Below are positions 30,331 to 39,461 of a DNA stretch of 64,000 nt, in pieces; positions within the stretch are counted from its first letter, which is position 1; each line of letters begins with the position of its first letter. This DNA is from Faecalimicrobium dakarense (GTDB lineage: Bacteria; Bacillota; Clostridia; Peptostreptococcales; Peptostreptococcaceae). The stretch spans positions 1 through 64,000 of the forward strand of contig NZ_HG529431.1 in the NCBI RefSeq assembly GCF_000499525.1, in the 5' to 3' direction. The translations under genes were made by a program, and so were the position numbers. The notes beneath the pieces were generated by a model that had not been told where the DNA came from, did not search any database, and was given only the letters and a program-made list of their open reading frames with translations.

Positions 30331-30355
30331 AAAAAGCCCTATAAATAGGACTTTT
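30331..30355 (-). terminator. Intrinsic terminator after pepF
   Basis: AAAAGTCCTAT and ATAGGGCTTTTT on the minus strand form a stem with one G-T pair, followed by a T run. It is about 43 bases past the pepF-like stop. Confidence 0.75.
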
Positions 30356-30397
30356 GATATATATTTTAACATTAATATATTAAACTTGTCATGTAAA

Positions 30398-32311
30398 TTA
30401 TTTTGATACTAGTTTTTCAAGTTCTTTAACTAGACTATCAAATTTTTTAATTGTATCTTCTATTGGTTTAGTACTAGTTAAATTAATACCTGAATTCTTT
30501 AATAAATTTATAGGATAATCTGACCCGCCTCGTTTAAGAAAATTCATATAATTCTCTGGACCATTAGTTAATATATCTTGAGCAAAACTAACTCCTGCAC
30601 TACATCCTGTAGCATATTTATAAACATAGAAACTATTATAAAAATGTGGTATTCTTGACCAACCTACTTTTGATAATTGATCTAACTCATAATCTTTTCC
30701 ATAATATTTTTGTAAAAGTGCCCCCCAAGTATCATCTAATACTAGGGCATTTACACTTTCTCCTTTTTCAACCATATCATGTATACTTTTTTCAAACTCA
30801 GCATACATAGTTTGGATGTATAAAGTATCTTTTATTAAATCTAAATATTGAGTTATATAGTAAGCTTTTTCTTTATCATTACTAGCATTCTTTATAAGAG
30901 TTTCGTATAACAATGCCTCATTAGTTGTAGATGCCACCTCGTGAGTAAATATTGATGGATCTGAGTTAAAGTAACTTTGATTTTTAGAACTTATATATTC
31001 ATATGCCGCGTGACCTAATTCATGAGCTAGCGTAGATACTGAGCCTAAACTATTGTTATAATTTAATAATACATAAGGGTGATTTCCATAAACCGATAAA
31101 CAGTATGCACCACTTACCTTATTCTCATTAGAGTATACATCCACCCATCTTTCGTTAAACGCTTTATAAAGTATATCTCCATATTCTTCTCCAAGTGGAG
31201 CTAAAGCGGAATATACTATACCTTGGCCTTTATCGTAAGTAATATTTTTATCTATCGGCTCTAACATGGGAACAAACATATCATAATAGTATACCTTATC
31301 TAAATTCAAAACTTTTTTTCTAAGACTAACGTATTTATGAAGACTACCTGTATTTTTACTTACTGTATCTATTAATTTATCGTATACTTTGGTGTCTATA
31401 TCATCTGATTTTAAATACATATCTAAAGATGAATCATATCCTCTTTCACTTGAATAGAATACATTCTTCTTTACTTGACCTATTAATAAGCCTGATAAAA
31501 CATTTATATTGTCATCGTACGCTAAGAATTCACTTTGATACGCTTTTTTTCTATCCTCTCTGTCGGTACTTCCCATAGCTGAAGCATACTCAGCAGGAGT
31601 TAAATTTGTCTTTTTATCCATATTCTTAAATAAATCATAAAGACGACCTGGAAGAGAAGACATTGATGAAGTATTCGCAAGTATATCTTCGCTTTTTTCA
31701 TCTAAGTAATGTTTTTTACATCTTCTAATATCCCCTAGATACATGCCATAATTTTTACTTATTTTCCTATCTGATATTATTTTTTCATATTCTTTATCTG
31801 ATAGTTTTAATATCTCTAACTCTAAATCTGAACATATTCCCATATACTCTTTATAAGCTTTGCCCATGCTATCATTTAGGTCTAAATACTTATAAGAATT
31901 TTTATTTATATCTTGTTTTAATTTAACATACGCAGATAGTTTATTCACTCTTACATCAAGCTTTTCTTTAATACCTAAGGCAAAAGATAGGTGAGTTTTT
32001 GATTTTGTAACTTTTCCTATATAGTTTTTAAGCTCTTTAGTATCTTTACTAAATGATTTAAGCTCTTTTTTCCACTCATCATCACTTTTATATAATGATT
32101 GTAAGTTCCAACAAGCTTTAGTGTAATCAATGCTTGGTTTTTGTTGCTCTTTTTTACTCTCTTGTTCATCTTTTTCTTCGTTATTATTCATAAAATGAGT
32201 AATATAATTAATCTTGCTAATACATTGTGCATCAGTTTTTGTGCTCATTGGTATAGTACAAAAAATAGATATACATAAAGGTATTATTACTTTACACAGT
32301 TTTTTACCCAT
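30398..32311 (-). CDS. Exported oligoendopeptidase F-like M3 metallopeptidase
   Basis: A zinc endopeptidase of 637 residues that cleaves short peptides. The zinc site LAHELGHAAYEYIS is near residue 430, with a downstream HEVASTTNEALLYE segment giving the third ligand (Glu). PepF of lactic acid bacteria is cytoplasmic, but this one has a basic start followed by a hydrophobic signal segment (about 8-24, KVIIPLCISIFC), so it is predicted to be exported. An ATG at 32329 lacks a ribosome binding site; AAAGGATGG precedes the ATG at 32309-32311. That site lies in a 13-bp hairpin (32312-32361). It is upstream of galU with its own terminator. Confidence 0.88.
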   Translation of the reverse strand: MGKKLCKVIIPLCISIFCTIPMSTKTDAQCISKINYITHFMNNNEEKDEQESKKEQQKPSIDYTKACWNLQSLYKSDDEWKKELKSFSKDTKELKNYIGKVTKSKTHLSFALGIKEKLDVRVNKLSAYVKLKQDINKNSYKYLDLNDSMGKAYKEYMGICSDLELEILKLSDKEYEKIISDRKISKNYGMYLGDIRRCKKHYLDEKSEDILANTSSMSSLPGRLYDLFKNMDKKTNLTPAEYASAMGSTDREDRKKAYQSEFLAYDDNINVLSGLLIGQVKKNVFYSSERGYDSSLDMYLKSDDIDTKVYDKLIDTVSKNTGSLHKYVSLRKKVLNLDKVYYYDMFVPMLEPIDKNITYDKGQGIVYSALAPLGEEYGDILYKAFNERWVDVYSNENKVSGAYCLSVYGNHPYVLLNYNNSLGSVSTLAHELGHAAYEYISSKNQSYFNSDPSIFTHEVASTTNEALLYETLIKNASNDKEKAYYITQYLDLIKDTLYIQTMYAEFEKSIHDMVEKGESVNALVLDDTWGALLQKYYGKDYELDQLSKVGWSRIPHFYNSFYVYKYATGCSAGVSFAQDILTNGPENYMNFLKRGGSDYPINLLKNSGINLTSTKPIEDTIKKFDSLVKELEKLVSK

Positions 32312-32361
32312 AAAAAGCCATCCTTTCAATAAAATCTACTTATCTATTAGGATGGCTTTTT
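32312..32361 (-). promoter_or_regulatory. Hairpin enclosing the pepF ribosome binding site
   Basis: On the minus strand AAAAAGCCATCCT pairs perfectly with AGGATGGCTTTTT over 13 bases, with a 24-base loop. The 3' arm contains the AGGATGG ribosome binding site and its five T residues end immediately at the ATG. This is either an intrinsic terminator ending exactly at the start codon or a structure that blocks translation initiation. Confidence 0.72.
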
Positions 32362-32413
32362 GAGTCCATATTATTCAACTATTACCATTAGAAATTTTTT
32401 ATAACTTAAATAC

Positions 32414-32693
32414 TTATCCACATATTTATACACATATTCACAGGTTACTTTATGACAAAAAATAAGTTTTTCCAGTATATATAATTATGTTAATTTTCTC
32501 ATTTTTTTTACTTTCTAACAGTTTATTAACATTTTTGTAGTTATCAACAATTTTTACAACTTATCAACCTATTTTTGTTAATAAGTTCTAGTAATTAATC
32601 TATTTATTTAGATATCTAAACAAAAGTTCATTTGTAACATTTTGTCGAACTTTGAAATTTCAACATCTTTAGGTATTACTTATTTTATCCACA
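32414..32693 (+). promoter_or_regulatory. Cluster of DnaA-box-like sequences
   Basis: Within the 400-base gap between spoIIE and pepF, the plus strand holds two perfect DnaA boxes, TTATCCACA at 32414-32422 and 32685-32693, and three one- or two-mismatch versions, TTATACACA (32426-32434), TTATCAACA (32541-32549) and TTATCAACC (32561-32569). All face the same way. A consensus-like Spo0A box (TGTCGAA, 32643-32649) is also present. The boxes are seen directly; binding is inferred. Confidence 0.6.
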
Positions 32694-32738
32694 ATTCATT
32701 AACATTTTGTCCATACCATGTTGATATATCATTTATCA

Positions 32739-35108
32739 TTAGCTTGAACATACTTTAGTAACTAAAACAGTCATATCATCTTCAACATTTCCATCTTGTA
32801 TATCTATAGCTCTATCTAATATTAAGTTTGCTATTTCCTTAGGATTTGTAGTATCTATCTTTTGTATAAAGTAAATTAACCAGTTATCACCTAAGTTCTT
32901 ATTTTTACCTGCATCAAGTATTCCATCAGAAACCATTATTATATAATCTCCATCTTTCACCTTTACAGATTTTCTATCTAATTTTATATCTGATAATATT
33001 CCTACTGGAAGAGATGATGATGATACTAAATCTATATCTTCATTTTCTCTTTTTATATAAGTAGAACACGCTCCCATCTTTATAGTTTCTAAAGATCCTT
33101 TCTTTAAATCCATTATGCCTAAATCTAGAGTTGAAAACATCTCATCTGAAGATTTTAATAATAACACATTATTTATAGTATTTATAATTATTTCATCTTC
33201 AATTTTTGCATCTATCATTTTTTCTAATATATCAATAGTAATTGCAGATTCTTCATATGCCTTTTTCCCTTTCCCCATACCATCACTTATTGCTATCATA
33301 TATTTTCCATCATTTATATCCATGTATGTATAGTTATCCCCGCACAATATATGTCCATCTTTAGACATAGAAGATACCTCTGTTACAGCTTTATATTTTT
33401 GTGATTTAGTTAGAACTATTTTACACCTTTCACCTAATGAATGACACCCTATCTTTTGTGCTGATAAACTTTCTTCAACAAAATCTGAAACTACTTCTAT
33501 TAGCTTATTTTCACAAACACAACCACTGCTACAAGTTTTCTTCTCTATAGTTATTTCAAAATCATCTTCACCTTTACTTATATAACTAACTCTGTCAACC
33601 TGTATGCTATTTCTTTCTAAATGATCCTGTATGCTTTTTTCTTTTTCTATATCTAAAATTATGCTACTTTCTAAATCATTTGATAGTGATTCGATAGATT
33701 TAGATATACTTCTAATTTGATTAGATATTAGTTTTCTACTTTCTGAAAACTTTAGATTCCAATTATAATCTATTGCAAACATTTTATAATAGTAATTTGA
33801 CACTTTTATTATCGCTTCTGGTTTTATACATTCTTTAATAAACTCATCTGATGCATCATCTATAGTTATCTCTCCATTTTCCTCTAGCTTTTCTAAAATT
33901 TCATACATTAAGCTGTAGGTATGATTAAATTTCATTTCCCAACAACGTCTTTTCATTCCACAGTTTCTGCATTCATCGTTATGTATCATATCAACAACAG
34001 TTGCAATATCTCTTTGGTCTATTACCTTTTCTTTTTCTCTTATCTTATCAAATGTATAAGCAAGTTCATCATATGCCTTATACATATTTATAAGTCTATT
34101 ATTAGTTAAATTTTTACTTCTCATTATATAATCGTATATTACTTCATTTGAAGTTATATTTGTTTTTACAAACTTCTCAAACCTTGCGAAAAATTTCTCT
34201 GGTAATATAACTACAATTAAACAAGCTATTAACATATCTCTAATTTGCGTTAAATTCGAAGTAATTCCAGAAGTATATGCATAAATTATTATCCAACTTA
34301 ATATATATCCTAATATACAGAAATATTTATTTAATTTACTAAAAGCTCCACCAACAAGACCTGCAAAAGAATATATTCCCATATATATAATAGATCCTAC
34401 ATTATTTATTATAAATGCTATTCCAACTATTACTCCAGAAGCTGATCCCATAGGGGAGCCACCTAAAATTGCAGATACTAAAATTAGTACAGTTGCCAAA
34501 ACTGTTCTAAGAGAAACACCTAATAATGATATATCGCCTATTCCAATTATGCTAAAAGTCATTATTAAACTTATAGATATGGCTTCTTCAGCTCTAACAG
34601 ATATCCTATTATTTGCATTAGTTAATAATCCTATTCCAAATGAAAATATATAAGTAGCTACAAAAGTAATTATACTTTCAATAAAAGCTAAGAATATATC
34701 ATACATATAAGTGTCAGATAGAAATGCTTGTCCTATAGATATAGGTATAATTATTGCACTACCTATAAGTGCTAACTTTAATATAGAGGTTATACCTTTT
34801 AGCTTTTTACTAATAATCATAAGTATAAATATACATACTGTATATTTAAGATTATAGGTCATACTATTAGTTGATAAAAATGTACCTGCTAACACAGATA
34901 TAAATACAGGTAATTTATATCTTTCTATTCTTAATATATATAAGAAAAACGCCACTCCTAATGGAGCTATTGATCCTACCAAGATAGATCTGCTTAATAA
35001 AAATCCCATTACTGAAAATAAAATTGTATTTGCATCAACATATCTTTTTATCTTTATATTTTTTAAATCTAAGTTTTTATTTTTTACACTTGCTACAGTT
35101 TTCTCCAT
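32739..35108 (-). CDS. spoIIE: Stage II sporulation protein E (PP2C phosphatase)
   Basis: Dephosphorylates SpoIIAA to release sigma-F in the forespore and helps polar division. About ten membrane helices occupy residues 30-320, followed by a linker and a C-terminal PP2C phosphatase with YMIAISDGMGKGKKAYEES and YIIMVSDGILDAG, the metal-binding Asp motifs. A cysteine-rich segment (CRNCGMKRRCWEM) lies in the linker. The frame is open to 35150, but GAGGGGGAGA precedes the ATG at 35106-35108 (789 residues). That site lies in a hairpin. The gene follows ppx, in the yab cluster, and the DnaA-box cluster lies downstream. Confidence 0.95.
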   Translation of the reverse strand: MEKTVASVKNKNLDLKNIKIKRYVDANTILFSVMGFLLSRSILVGSIAPLGVAFFLYILRIERYKLPVFISVLAGTFLSTNSMTYNLKYTVCIFILMIISKKLKGITSILKLALIGSAIIIPISIGQAFLSDTYMYDIFLAFIESIITFVATYIFSFGIGLLTNANNRISVRAEEAISISLIMTFSIIGIGDISLLGVSLRTVLATVLILVSAILGGSPMGSASGVIVGIAFIINNVGSIIYMGIYSFAGLVGGAFSKLNKYFCILGYILSWIIIYAYTSGITSNLTQIRDMLIACLIVVILPEKFFARFEKFVKTNITSNEVIYDYIMRSKNLTNNRLINMYKAYDELAYTFDKIREKEKVIDQRDIATVVDMIHNDECRNCGMKRRCWEMKFNHTYSLMYEILEKLEENGEITIDDASDEFIKECIKPEAIIKVSNYYYKMFAIDYNWNLKFSESRKLISNQIRSISKSIESLSNDLESSIILDIEKEKSIQDHLERNSIQVDRVSYISKGEDDFEITIEKKTCSSGCVCENKLIEVVSDFVEESLSAQKIGCHSLGERCKIVLTKSQKYKAVTEVSSMSKDGHILCGDNYTYMDINDGKYMIAISDGMGKGKKAYEESAITIDILEKMIDAKIEDEIIINTINNVLLLKSSDEMFSTLDLGIMDLKKGSLETIKMGACSTYIKRENEDIDLVSSSSLPVGILSDIKLDRKSVKVKDGDYIIMVSDGILDAGKNKNLGDNWLIYFIQKIDTTNPKEIANLILDRAIDIQDGNVEDDMTVLVTKVCSS

Positions 35109-35116
35109 AAAAAATC

Positions 35117-35159
35117 TCCCCCTCATTTGCTTATAAAGAAATTGTAGCAAAGAGGGGGA
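35117..35159. promoter_or_regulatory. Terminator-like hairpin over the spoIIE ribosome binding site
   Basis: TCCCCCTC-TTTGC pairs with GCAAA-T-GAGGGGGA (one bulged base). Read on minus it is followed by AGATTTTTT and the spoIIE ATG, so the ribosome binding site lies in the 3' arm. Read on plus it is followed by nine T residues, a textbook terminator. It lies 40 bases after ppx and could end that transcript while limiting spoIIE translation. Confidence 0.75.
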
Positions 35160-35198
35160 TTTTTTTTTGTCATATTCGGTTTTGCTTGTCCTAAAATA

Positions 35199-36119
35199 TT
35201 AAGACATTTTTTGTGACTTTTGACATATTAAGCCTTCCAAATTATCGTATTCACTTACTATTATATTTTCTATTTCTAGGTTTTCCATTATTATATTTAA
35301 TATTTTTACACCAGCCGTTATAATATCCGCTCTTTTAGGCTGTAAGCCTTTTAATGTTTTTTTATCACTTAATGTCATTTTCTTTAAATTTTGTAGAATT
35401 GTTTTTATATCTTCATGGCTTATGCTACTATTATGTATTTTTTCCATAGAATATACTTCTAATTCTTGATTAACCGCTGCTAGAGATGTTATTGTTCCAC
35501 CGATGCCCACAAGTTTTTCTATTTTCCTTTCCTTAATATAATTTAGCGTATCTCTAATTTCATCCAATATAAATTCAGACATATCTTCAAACTCTATTTC
35601 ACATATAGGATCTTCCCTTAAAAACTTTTCTGTCATTCTAAGCGCACCTACATTTTCGCTTTTTGCAAATTTTATTCCTTCTCTATCTCCTATAATAAAT
35701 TCTGTGGATCCTCCGCCGATATCTATAACTAATATATCTTTTTTATCTTCTAAGCCCTCTAGTACCCCTTTAAATCCTAGATTAGACTCTTCATTACCAC
35801 TTACTATCTCAACATCTATACCTGTCTTTTCTTTGGCTAAATCAACAAAATAATTTCCATTTTTACTATCTCTAAGTGCAGATGTTCCCATACAATAAAT
35901 ATATTCACATTTTTGTTCCTTACAAGTAAGTTCAAACTCTTTTAAAGCGTCTATATTTCTTTTTATAGCATCTTCTTTTATATATCCATTTTCATCTACA
36001 CCTTGTCCGATTCTAGTTGTATTAACAAACTTTTCTCTATTTGTTATTTTACCATCTATATAATCTGCTATTAATAATCTCATTGAATTAGTACCTATAT
36101 CTATAGCTCCTACTTTCAT
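35199..36119 (-). CDS. Exopolyphosphatase/guanosine pentaphosphatase family protein
   Basis: A Ppx/GppA family phosphatase of 306 residues, of the actin-like ATPase fold. The N-terminal phosphate loop VGAIDIGTNSMRLLI and the second loop VIDIGGGSTEFIIG (about 129-142) are clear. It may hydrolyse polyphosphate or pppGpp. In clostridia this short form sits between divIC and spoIIE. AAGGAGAAAAGTA precedes the ATG at 36117-36119, preferred over an ATG at 36158. It ends 40 bases before the spoIIE hairpin. Confidence 0.9.
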   Translation of the reverse strand: MKVGAIDIGTNSMRLLIADYIDGKITNREKFVNTTRIGQGVDENGYIKEDAIKRNIDALKEFELTCKEQKCEYIYCMGTSALRDSKNGNYFVDLAKEKTGIDVEIVSGNEESNLGFKGVLEGLEDKKDILVIDIGGGSTEFIIGDREGIKFAKSENVGALRMTEKFLREDPICEIEFEDMSEFILDEIRDTLNYIKERKIEKLVGIGGTITSLAAVNQELEVYSMEKIHNSSISHEDIKTILQNLKKMTLSDKKTLKGLQPKRADIITAGVKILNIIMENLEIENIIVSEYDNLEGLICQKSQKMS

Positions 36120-36169
36120 TACTTTTCTCCTTATCTTTCGTTTAGTTGTAATTCTCAATTATGTAAAAA

Positions 36170-36190
36170 GAAGGCAACTAAGTTACCTTC
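36170..36190 (-). terminator. Intrinsic terminator after the divIC-like gene
   Basis: On the minus strand GAAGGTAACTTAGTTGCCTTC folds into a stem with one G-T pair, followed by TTTTTAC. It overlaps the last codons of the divIC-like gene. Confidence 0.75.
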
Positions 36191-36464
36191 TTCCCATGTC
36201 AATATATATAGTTTCATCTGGCTTAACCATATTTAATCGTTCTCTTGCAATGGTTTCTAAGTCTTGAGTCTTGTCAAATTTTTTAAGGTCTTTTATCTCT
36301 TTCTTCGTGTCACTTATTTGCTTATTTAAGCTTGCTATCTCGCCTTTATATTCTTTTAACTTCGTAAGTTGAAATACAAACCCCGTTATTAAACTTACAC
36401 AAATGAAAAGTACAAATACAGACATAACCATAAACTGGCCAGAAAATTTTTTTCTTATGTTCAT
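36183..36464 (-). CDS. Septum formation initiator (DivIC/FtsB-like)
   Basis: A 93-residue bitopic membrane protein: a short basic N terminus, one membrane helix (about 13-31) and an extracytoplasmic coiled coil (LKEYKGEIASLNKQISDTKK) followed by the ETIARERLNMVKPDE motif, typical of DivIC/FtsB. Such proteins form the FtsL-FtsB/DivIC complex at the division septum. Position between yabQ and ppx/spoIIE matches Bacillus divIC. Confidence 0.9.
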   Translation of the reverse strand: MNIRKKFSGQFMVMSVFVLFICVSLITGFVFQLTKLKEYKGEIASLNKQISDTKKEIKDLKKFDKTQDLETIARERLNMVKPDETIYIDMGRR

Positions 36465-36471
36465 CTCTAAT

Positions 36472-36975
36472 CTACACCCTTTTTCTTTTTATTTTTCTTT
36501 TTGTTTTATTTTTAGATTTTCTTTTTACAACATTCTTTGTTGCTAAAATCATATTAGGTATATAAAATATCATATCAAATAAAAAGTGTATTGAGTAGAT
36601 TATAATGTAATACAAATTGTTTGAAATACTGACTATGTATTTTACAGTTTTTATGAAAAAACTTGTTATTAAATAAATTATTTTATTTATTATTGATAAA
36701 ATAAATTTACTTACGGTGTTGTAATATAAGATAAAACCAATAAATAGTGCGGCAAAATGATAATATCTAAGTTCAAAAGATTCTACAGCGTTTACTGTTA
36801 TAAATATTACCATGGTAGCTAAAATCCAAAATATTGCATCAAACACTACTGAAAAGTATTTCATAAACTTAAAATTGGATTTTAGCGCCCTATAAATATC
36901 AAACAGTACACCTATAATTATTCCGCCATAGATAGTTGCATAGAAAGAACTCGCGTCTTGAGTAAATGGCATCAT
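36472..36975 (-). CDS. yabQ: Spore cortex biosynthesis protein YabQ
   Basis: A 167-residue membrane protein with about four or five hydrophobic segments and a strongly basic C terminus (SKNKTKRKIKRK). It starts TQDASSFYATIYGGIIIGVLFDIYR, a good match to YabQ, which in Bacillus is needed for spore cortex formation and localises to the forespore outer membrane. It is adjacent to yabP upstream (no gap) and divIC downstream, as in other spore formers. Confidence 0.9.
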   Translation of the reverse strand: MMPFTQDASSFYATIYGGIIIGVLFDIYRALKSNFKFMKYFSVVFDAIFWILATMVIFITVNAVESFELRYYHFAALFIGFILYYNTVSKFILSIINKIIYLITSFFIKTVKYIVSISNNLYYIIIYSIHFLFDMIFYIPNMILATKNVVKRKSKNKTKRKIKRKRV

Positions 36976-37230
36976 CTACTTAAATACTTTCTTAAAGAAA
37001 TTTTCTTGTGGCTGTTTAGGTTTAGTATATACTATAGAATTTATTGTTCCAGTTACACTTATAATATTTTCATCTATGCTTAATTTTCCCATGTCTAGAT
37101 TCTCACCTTCTATTACCATTGCACCTGCAGAAGTTTTCACTTCTACCTTTTTGTCATTAAAAGAATATATATGCTCTACACCCGAAACAACTAAGTTTTC
37201 TCTTTCTTTCAATGTTATATTATGTTCCAT
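36976..37230 (-). CDS. yabP: Sporulation protein YabP
   Basis: An 84-residue small beta-rich protein of the YabP/YqfC family. It has LKERENLVVSGVEHIYSFND at the start and a middle segment MVIEGENLDMGKLSID. YabP is made in the mother cell and is involved in cortex formation in Bacillus, where it is transcribed with yabQ and divIC. The next gene, yabQ, begins at the base after its stop. Confidence 0.92.
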   Translation of the reverse strand: MEHNITLKERENLVVSGVEHIYSFNDKKVEVKTSAGAMVIEGENLDMGKLSIDENIISVTGTINSIVYTKPKQPQENFFKKVFK

Positions 37231-37292
37231 AAGATCCCCCCAGTTAATATTTCAATTCATACTACTATAAATATACTGCGGGAATACTAAAT

Positions 37293-37535
37293 TTATTCTA
37301 CTATCTCATACATTTCTTTAGCATCATTTTTTAGTACATGCTCTCTTATTTCACTTATTTTAAATTTCATTATTTTTTCCCCGAATTTTATTTCTAATAA
37401 ATCGCCTATATTAACTTCTGATGAAGATTTGGCTACTTTTCCGTTTATAGTAACTATACCTTTATCACAAGCATCCTTAGCAACTGTTCTTCTTTTTATT
37501 ATTCTTGATACTTTTAAAAATTTATCTAATCTCAT
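37293..37535 (-). CDS. S4-domain RNA-binding protein (RqcP/YabO-like)
   Basis: An 80-residue S4 domain: MRLDKFLKVSRIIKRRTVAKDACDKG is the RNA-binding signature. The Bacillus homologue YlmH/RqcP (YabO/HSP15-like) binds the ribosome in the rescue of stalled nascent chains (ribosome quality control). It lies between hup and yabP, the usual position in the yab cluster. Confidence 0.92.
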   Translation of the reverse strand: MRLDKFLKVSRIIKRRTVAKDACDKGIVTINGKVAKSSSEVNIGDLLEIKFGEKIMKFKISEIREHVLKNDAKEMYEIVE

Positions 37536-37584
37536 ATTTCATCCTCCTAAGTTGTAACCTTTGCTATTATATAACTATACAGAA

Positions 37585-37612
37585 AAAGTGTGGTAATTAT
37601 CCCACACTTTTT
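37585..37612. terminator. Terminator after hup
   Basis: AAAAGTGTGG and CCACACTTTT pair across an eight-base A/T loop (TAATTATC on plus), with T runs beyond. It lies about 10 bases past the hup stop. Confidence 0.85.
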
Positions 37613-37623
37613 TCACTAATTAA

Positions 37624-37902
37624 TTATCCATTTATTATATCTTTTAACCCTTTTCCAGCTTTGAATACTGGAGCTTTAGAAGCTGGTATTTCTATAACTT
37701 CTTCTGGGTTTCTTGGGTTTCTACCTTGTCTAGCAGCTCTTTCTCTTGTTTCAAATGTTCCAAATCCAACTAATTGAACTTTTTCACCTTCTACTAATGC
37801 TTCTTCAACAGATTTCATAAAAGCGTTTAATGCAGCTTCTGCTTCCTTCTTTGTTAATTCACTTTTCTCAGCTATTTTTGATACTAATTCAGCTTTGTTC
37901 AC
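37624..37902 (-). CDS. hup: HU family DNA-binding protein
   Basis: A 92-residue nucleoid protein that bends DNA as a dimer. Family signature [20 protein letters not shown] opens the protein and the DNA-wrapping arm contains [19 protein letters not shown]. The longer ATG at 37941 has no ribosome binding site; TAGGAGGTAG precedes the GTG at 37900-37902, which I chose. It has its own terminator and so is probably strongly expressed on its own transcript. Confidence 0.95.
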   Translation of the reverse strand: MNKAELVSKIAEKSELTKKEAEAALNAFMKSVEEALVEGEKVQLVGFGTFETRERAARQGRNPRNPEEVIEIPASKAPVFKAGKGLKDIING

Positions 37903-37977
37903 GATACTACCTCCTAAAGTTTTTATAATATAGAATTTCATTTTTAATAAAAATTCTAGATTTTTGACAAATTTATT

Positions 37978-39432
37978 TTATAGTTTGTTGGCCTTAGCCT
38001 TATTCCAAAGTTGGTCCTTTTCCTCAAGTGTCATTTTTTCAAAATCTTTATTTTGATTCATTGCACTTTTTTCCATAAACTCAAATCTATTTATGAATTT
38101 TTGGTTTGTACAGTTCAGGGCTTCTTCTGGGTTTATATTTAAGAATCTAGCTAAATTTACTATAGAAAATAATAAATCTCCTAGTTCTTCCTTTATGTAT
38201 TTTATATTTCCTGCTTTGCATTCGTCAAGTAATTCTTGATATTCTTCTTCAATTTTTTTAAATACATCCTCTATTTTATCCCAGTCAAATCCAACAAGTG
38301 CTGCTTTATTTTGGACCTTGTCAGCTTTTAAAAGTGCTGGTAAATACTTTGGTATTCTCTTTAATCCATCAGTTATACTAGTCTCACCTTTTTCCTCTTG
38401 CTTTAATTCTTCCCAAGTTTTTTCAAACTCAGACATATCTAAGTTTTGTCCATTGAAAACGTGAGGATGTCTATGTATAAGCTTTGTACATATTCCATTT
38501 ATAACTTCTTTTAAATCGAAGTATCCTTCTTCTTGTCCTATTTGACAGTGGAATATTACTTGTAGGAGAATATCTCCTAGCTCCTCTATGATTTCATCTA
38601 TATCATCATTATCAATAGCTTGGCAAAGCTCATAGCTTTCTTCTATAAGGTATTTTTTTAGTGATTCATGTGTTTGTTTTTTATCCCAATCACATCCAGA
38701 TGGACTTCTTAATGTACTCATTATTTTTTCTAGCTCATGTACTGTATTATACATCTTTTTAGTACTTTTTGGTATATATAAGCTACTTAAATAACTAAAT
38801 AAATTTTCACTTCTATCTAGTTCATGTAATGGAACATACTTCTTACTCTCTAGATTCTTAACACCTGCACCATTTACTATACATACTTCTTGGTCATAAT
38901 CATAATATTCCATTAACTTTAGCTTTATATTTGATGCTATAAAATGATCATATATTTGAGTTACTATCATGTTAGTATCTGTATCTATATATGAATTTTC
39001 TATTTCAAAAGCATCTAGTAATTTAAACCCATTCGCTGGGTCTATAGCTAAATAATTAAACATAGCGTCTACAAAGCTCATAGAAGCTATTGTTTCCACT
39101 TCTATGTTGTTTTGTTTAGCTAGTCTTTCTATTATGCTTACAGTCTTTTCTGCGACCCTTGGATGGCCTGGTACTGCATATACTAAATCTCCATCCTTAG
39201 ATGCTTCTATGATAAACTCAGAAATTTTACCGTATACATTTTCAAAATTTTCTTCGCTATCATAAAAATGGTCTAGAGAAGTATATTGTATAGTTTCTTT
39301 AAGCTTGTCCACAGTAGGATGTTTTTCTGTTCTTAGAAAAATTCTAGAACTTGATTGTAAAGCTTCTAATGCACCTTGGCTTATTAGAGAATAATCTCCT
39401 GGTCCAAGTCCTACAATACTTATTTTTCCCAT
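37978..39432 (-). CDS. MazG family NTP pyrophosphohydrolase with N-terminal methyltransferase-like domain
   Basis: A 484-residue fusion like Bacillus YabN. The N-terminal half (about 1-215) is a tetrapyrrole methylase-like domain with SIVGLGPGDYSLIS and VPGHPRVAEKT. The C-terminal half has two MazG domains, with EESYELCQAI/EIIEELGDILLQV and EEEYQELLDE/YIKEELGDLLFSI, the metal-binding E-x-x-E and E-x-x-D pairs. MazG enzymes hydrolyse dNTPs and NTPs to monophosphates, a house-cleaning role. It lies between spoVB and hup. Confidence 0.92.
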   Translation of the reverse strand: MGKISIVGLGPGDYSLISQGALEALQSSSRIFLRTEKHPTVDKLKETIQYTSLDHFYDSEENFENVYGKISEFIIEASKDGDLVYAVPGHPRVAEKTVSIIERLAKQNNIEVETIASMSFVDAMFNYLAIDPANGFKLLDAFEIENSYIDTDTNMIVTQIYDHFIASNIKLKLMEYYDYDQEVCIVNGAGVKNLESKKYVPLHELDRSENLFSYLSSLYIPKSTKKMYNTVHELEKIMSTLRSPSGCDWDKKQTHESLKKYLIEESYELCQAIDNDDIDEIIEELGDILLQVIFHCQIGQEEGYFDLKEVINGICTKLIHRHPHVFNGQNLDMSEFEKTWEELKQEEKGETSITDGLKRIPKYLPALLKADKVQNKAALVGFDWDKIEDVFKKIEEEYQELLDECKAGNIKYIKEELGDLLFSIVNLARFLNINPEEALNCTNQKFINRFEFMEKSAMNQNKDFEKMTLEEKDQLWNKAKANKL

Positions 39433-39461
39433 ATTATAACTCCTCTTACTTATTTAATAAC

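Noticed and set aside
32414-32693. Calling the DnaA-box cluster a replication origin
   Set aside because: No dnaA, dnaN or rpmH gene is near, and a DnaA-titrating or regulatory site is as likely, so I kept it as a cluster only.
37231-37292. Possible sigma-E promoter before yabP
   Set aside because: GAATAAA and CAGTATAT are only loosely like the consensus and the spacing is off, so it is not supported.
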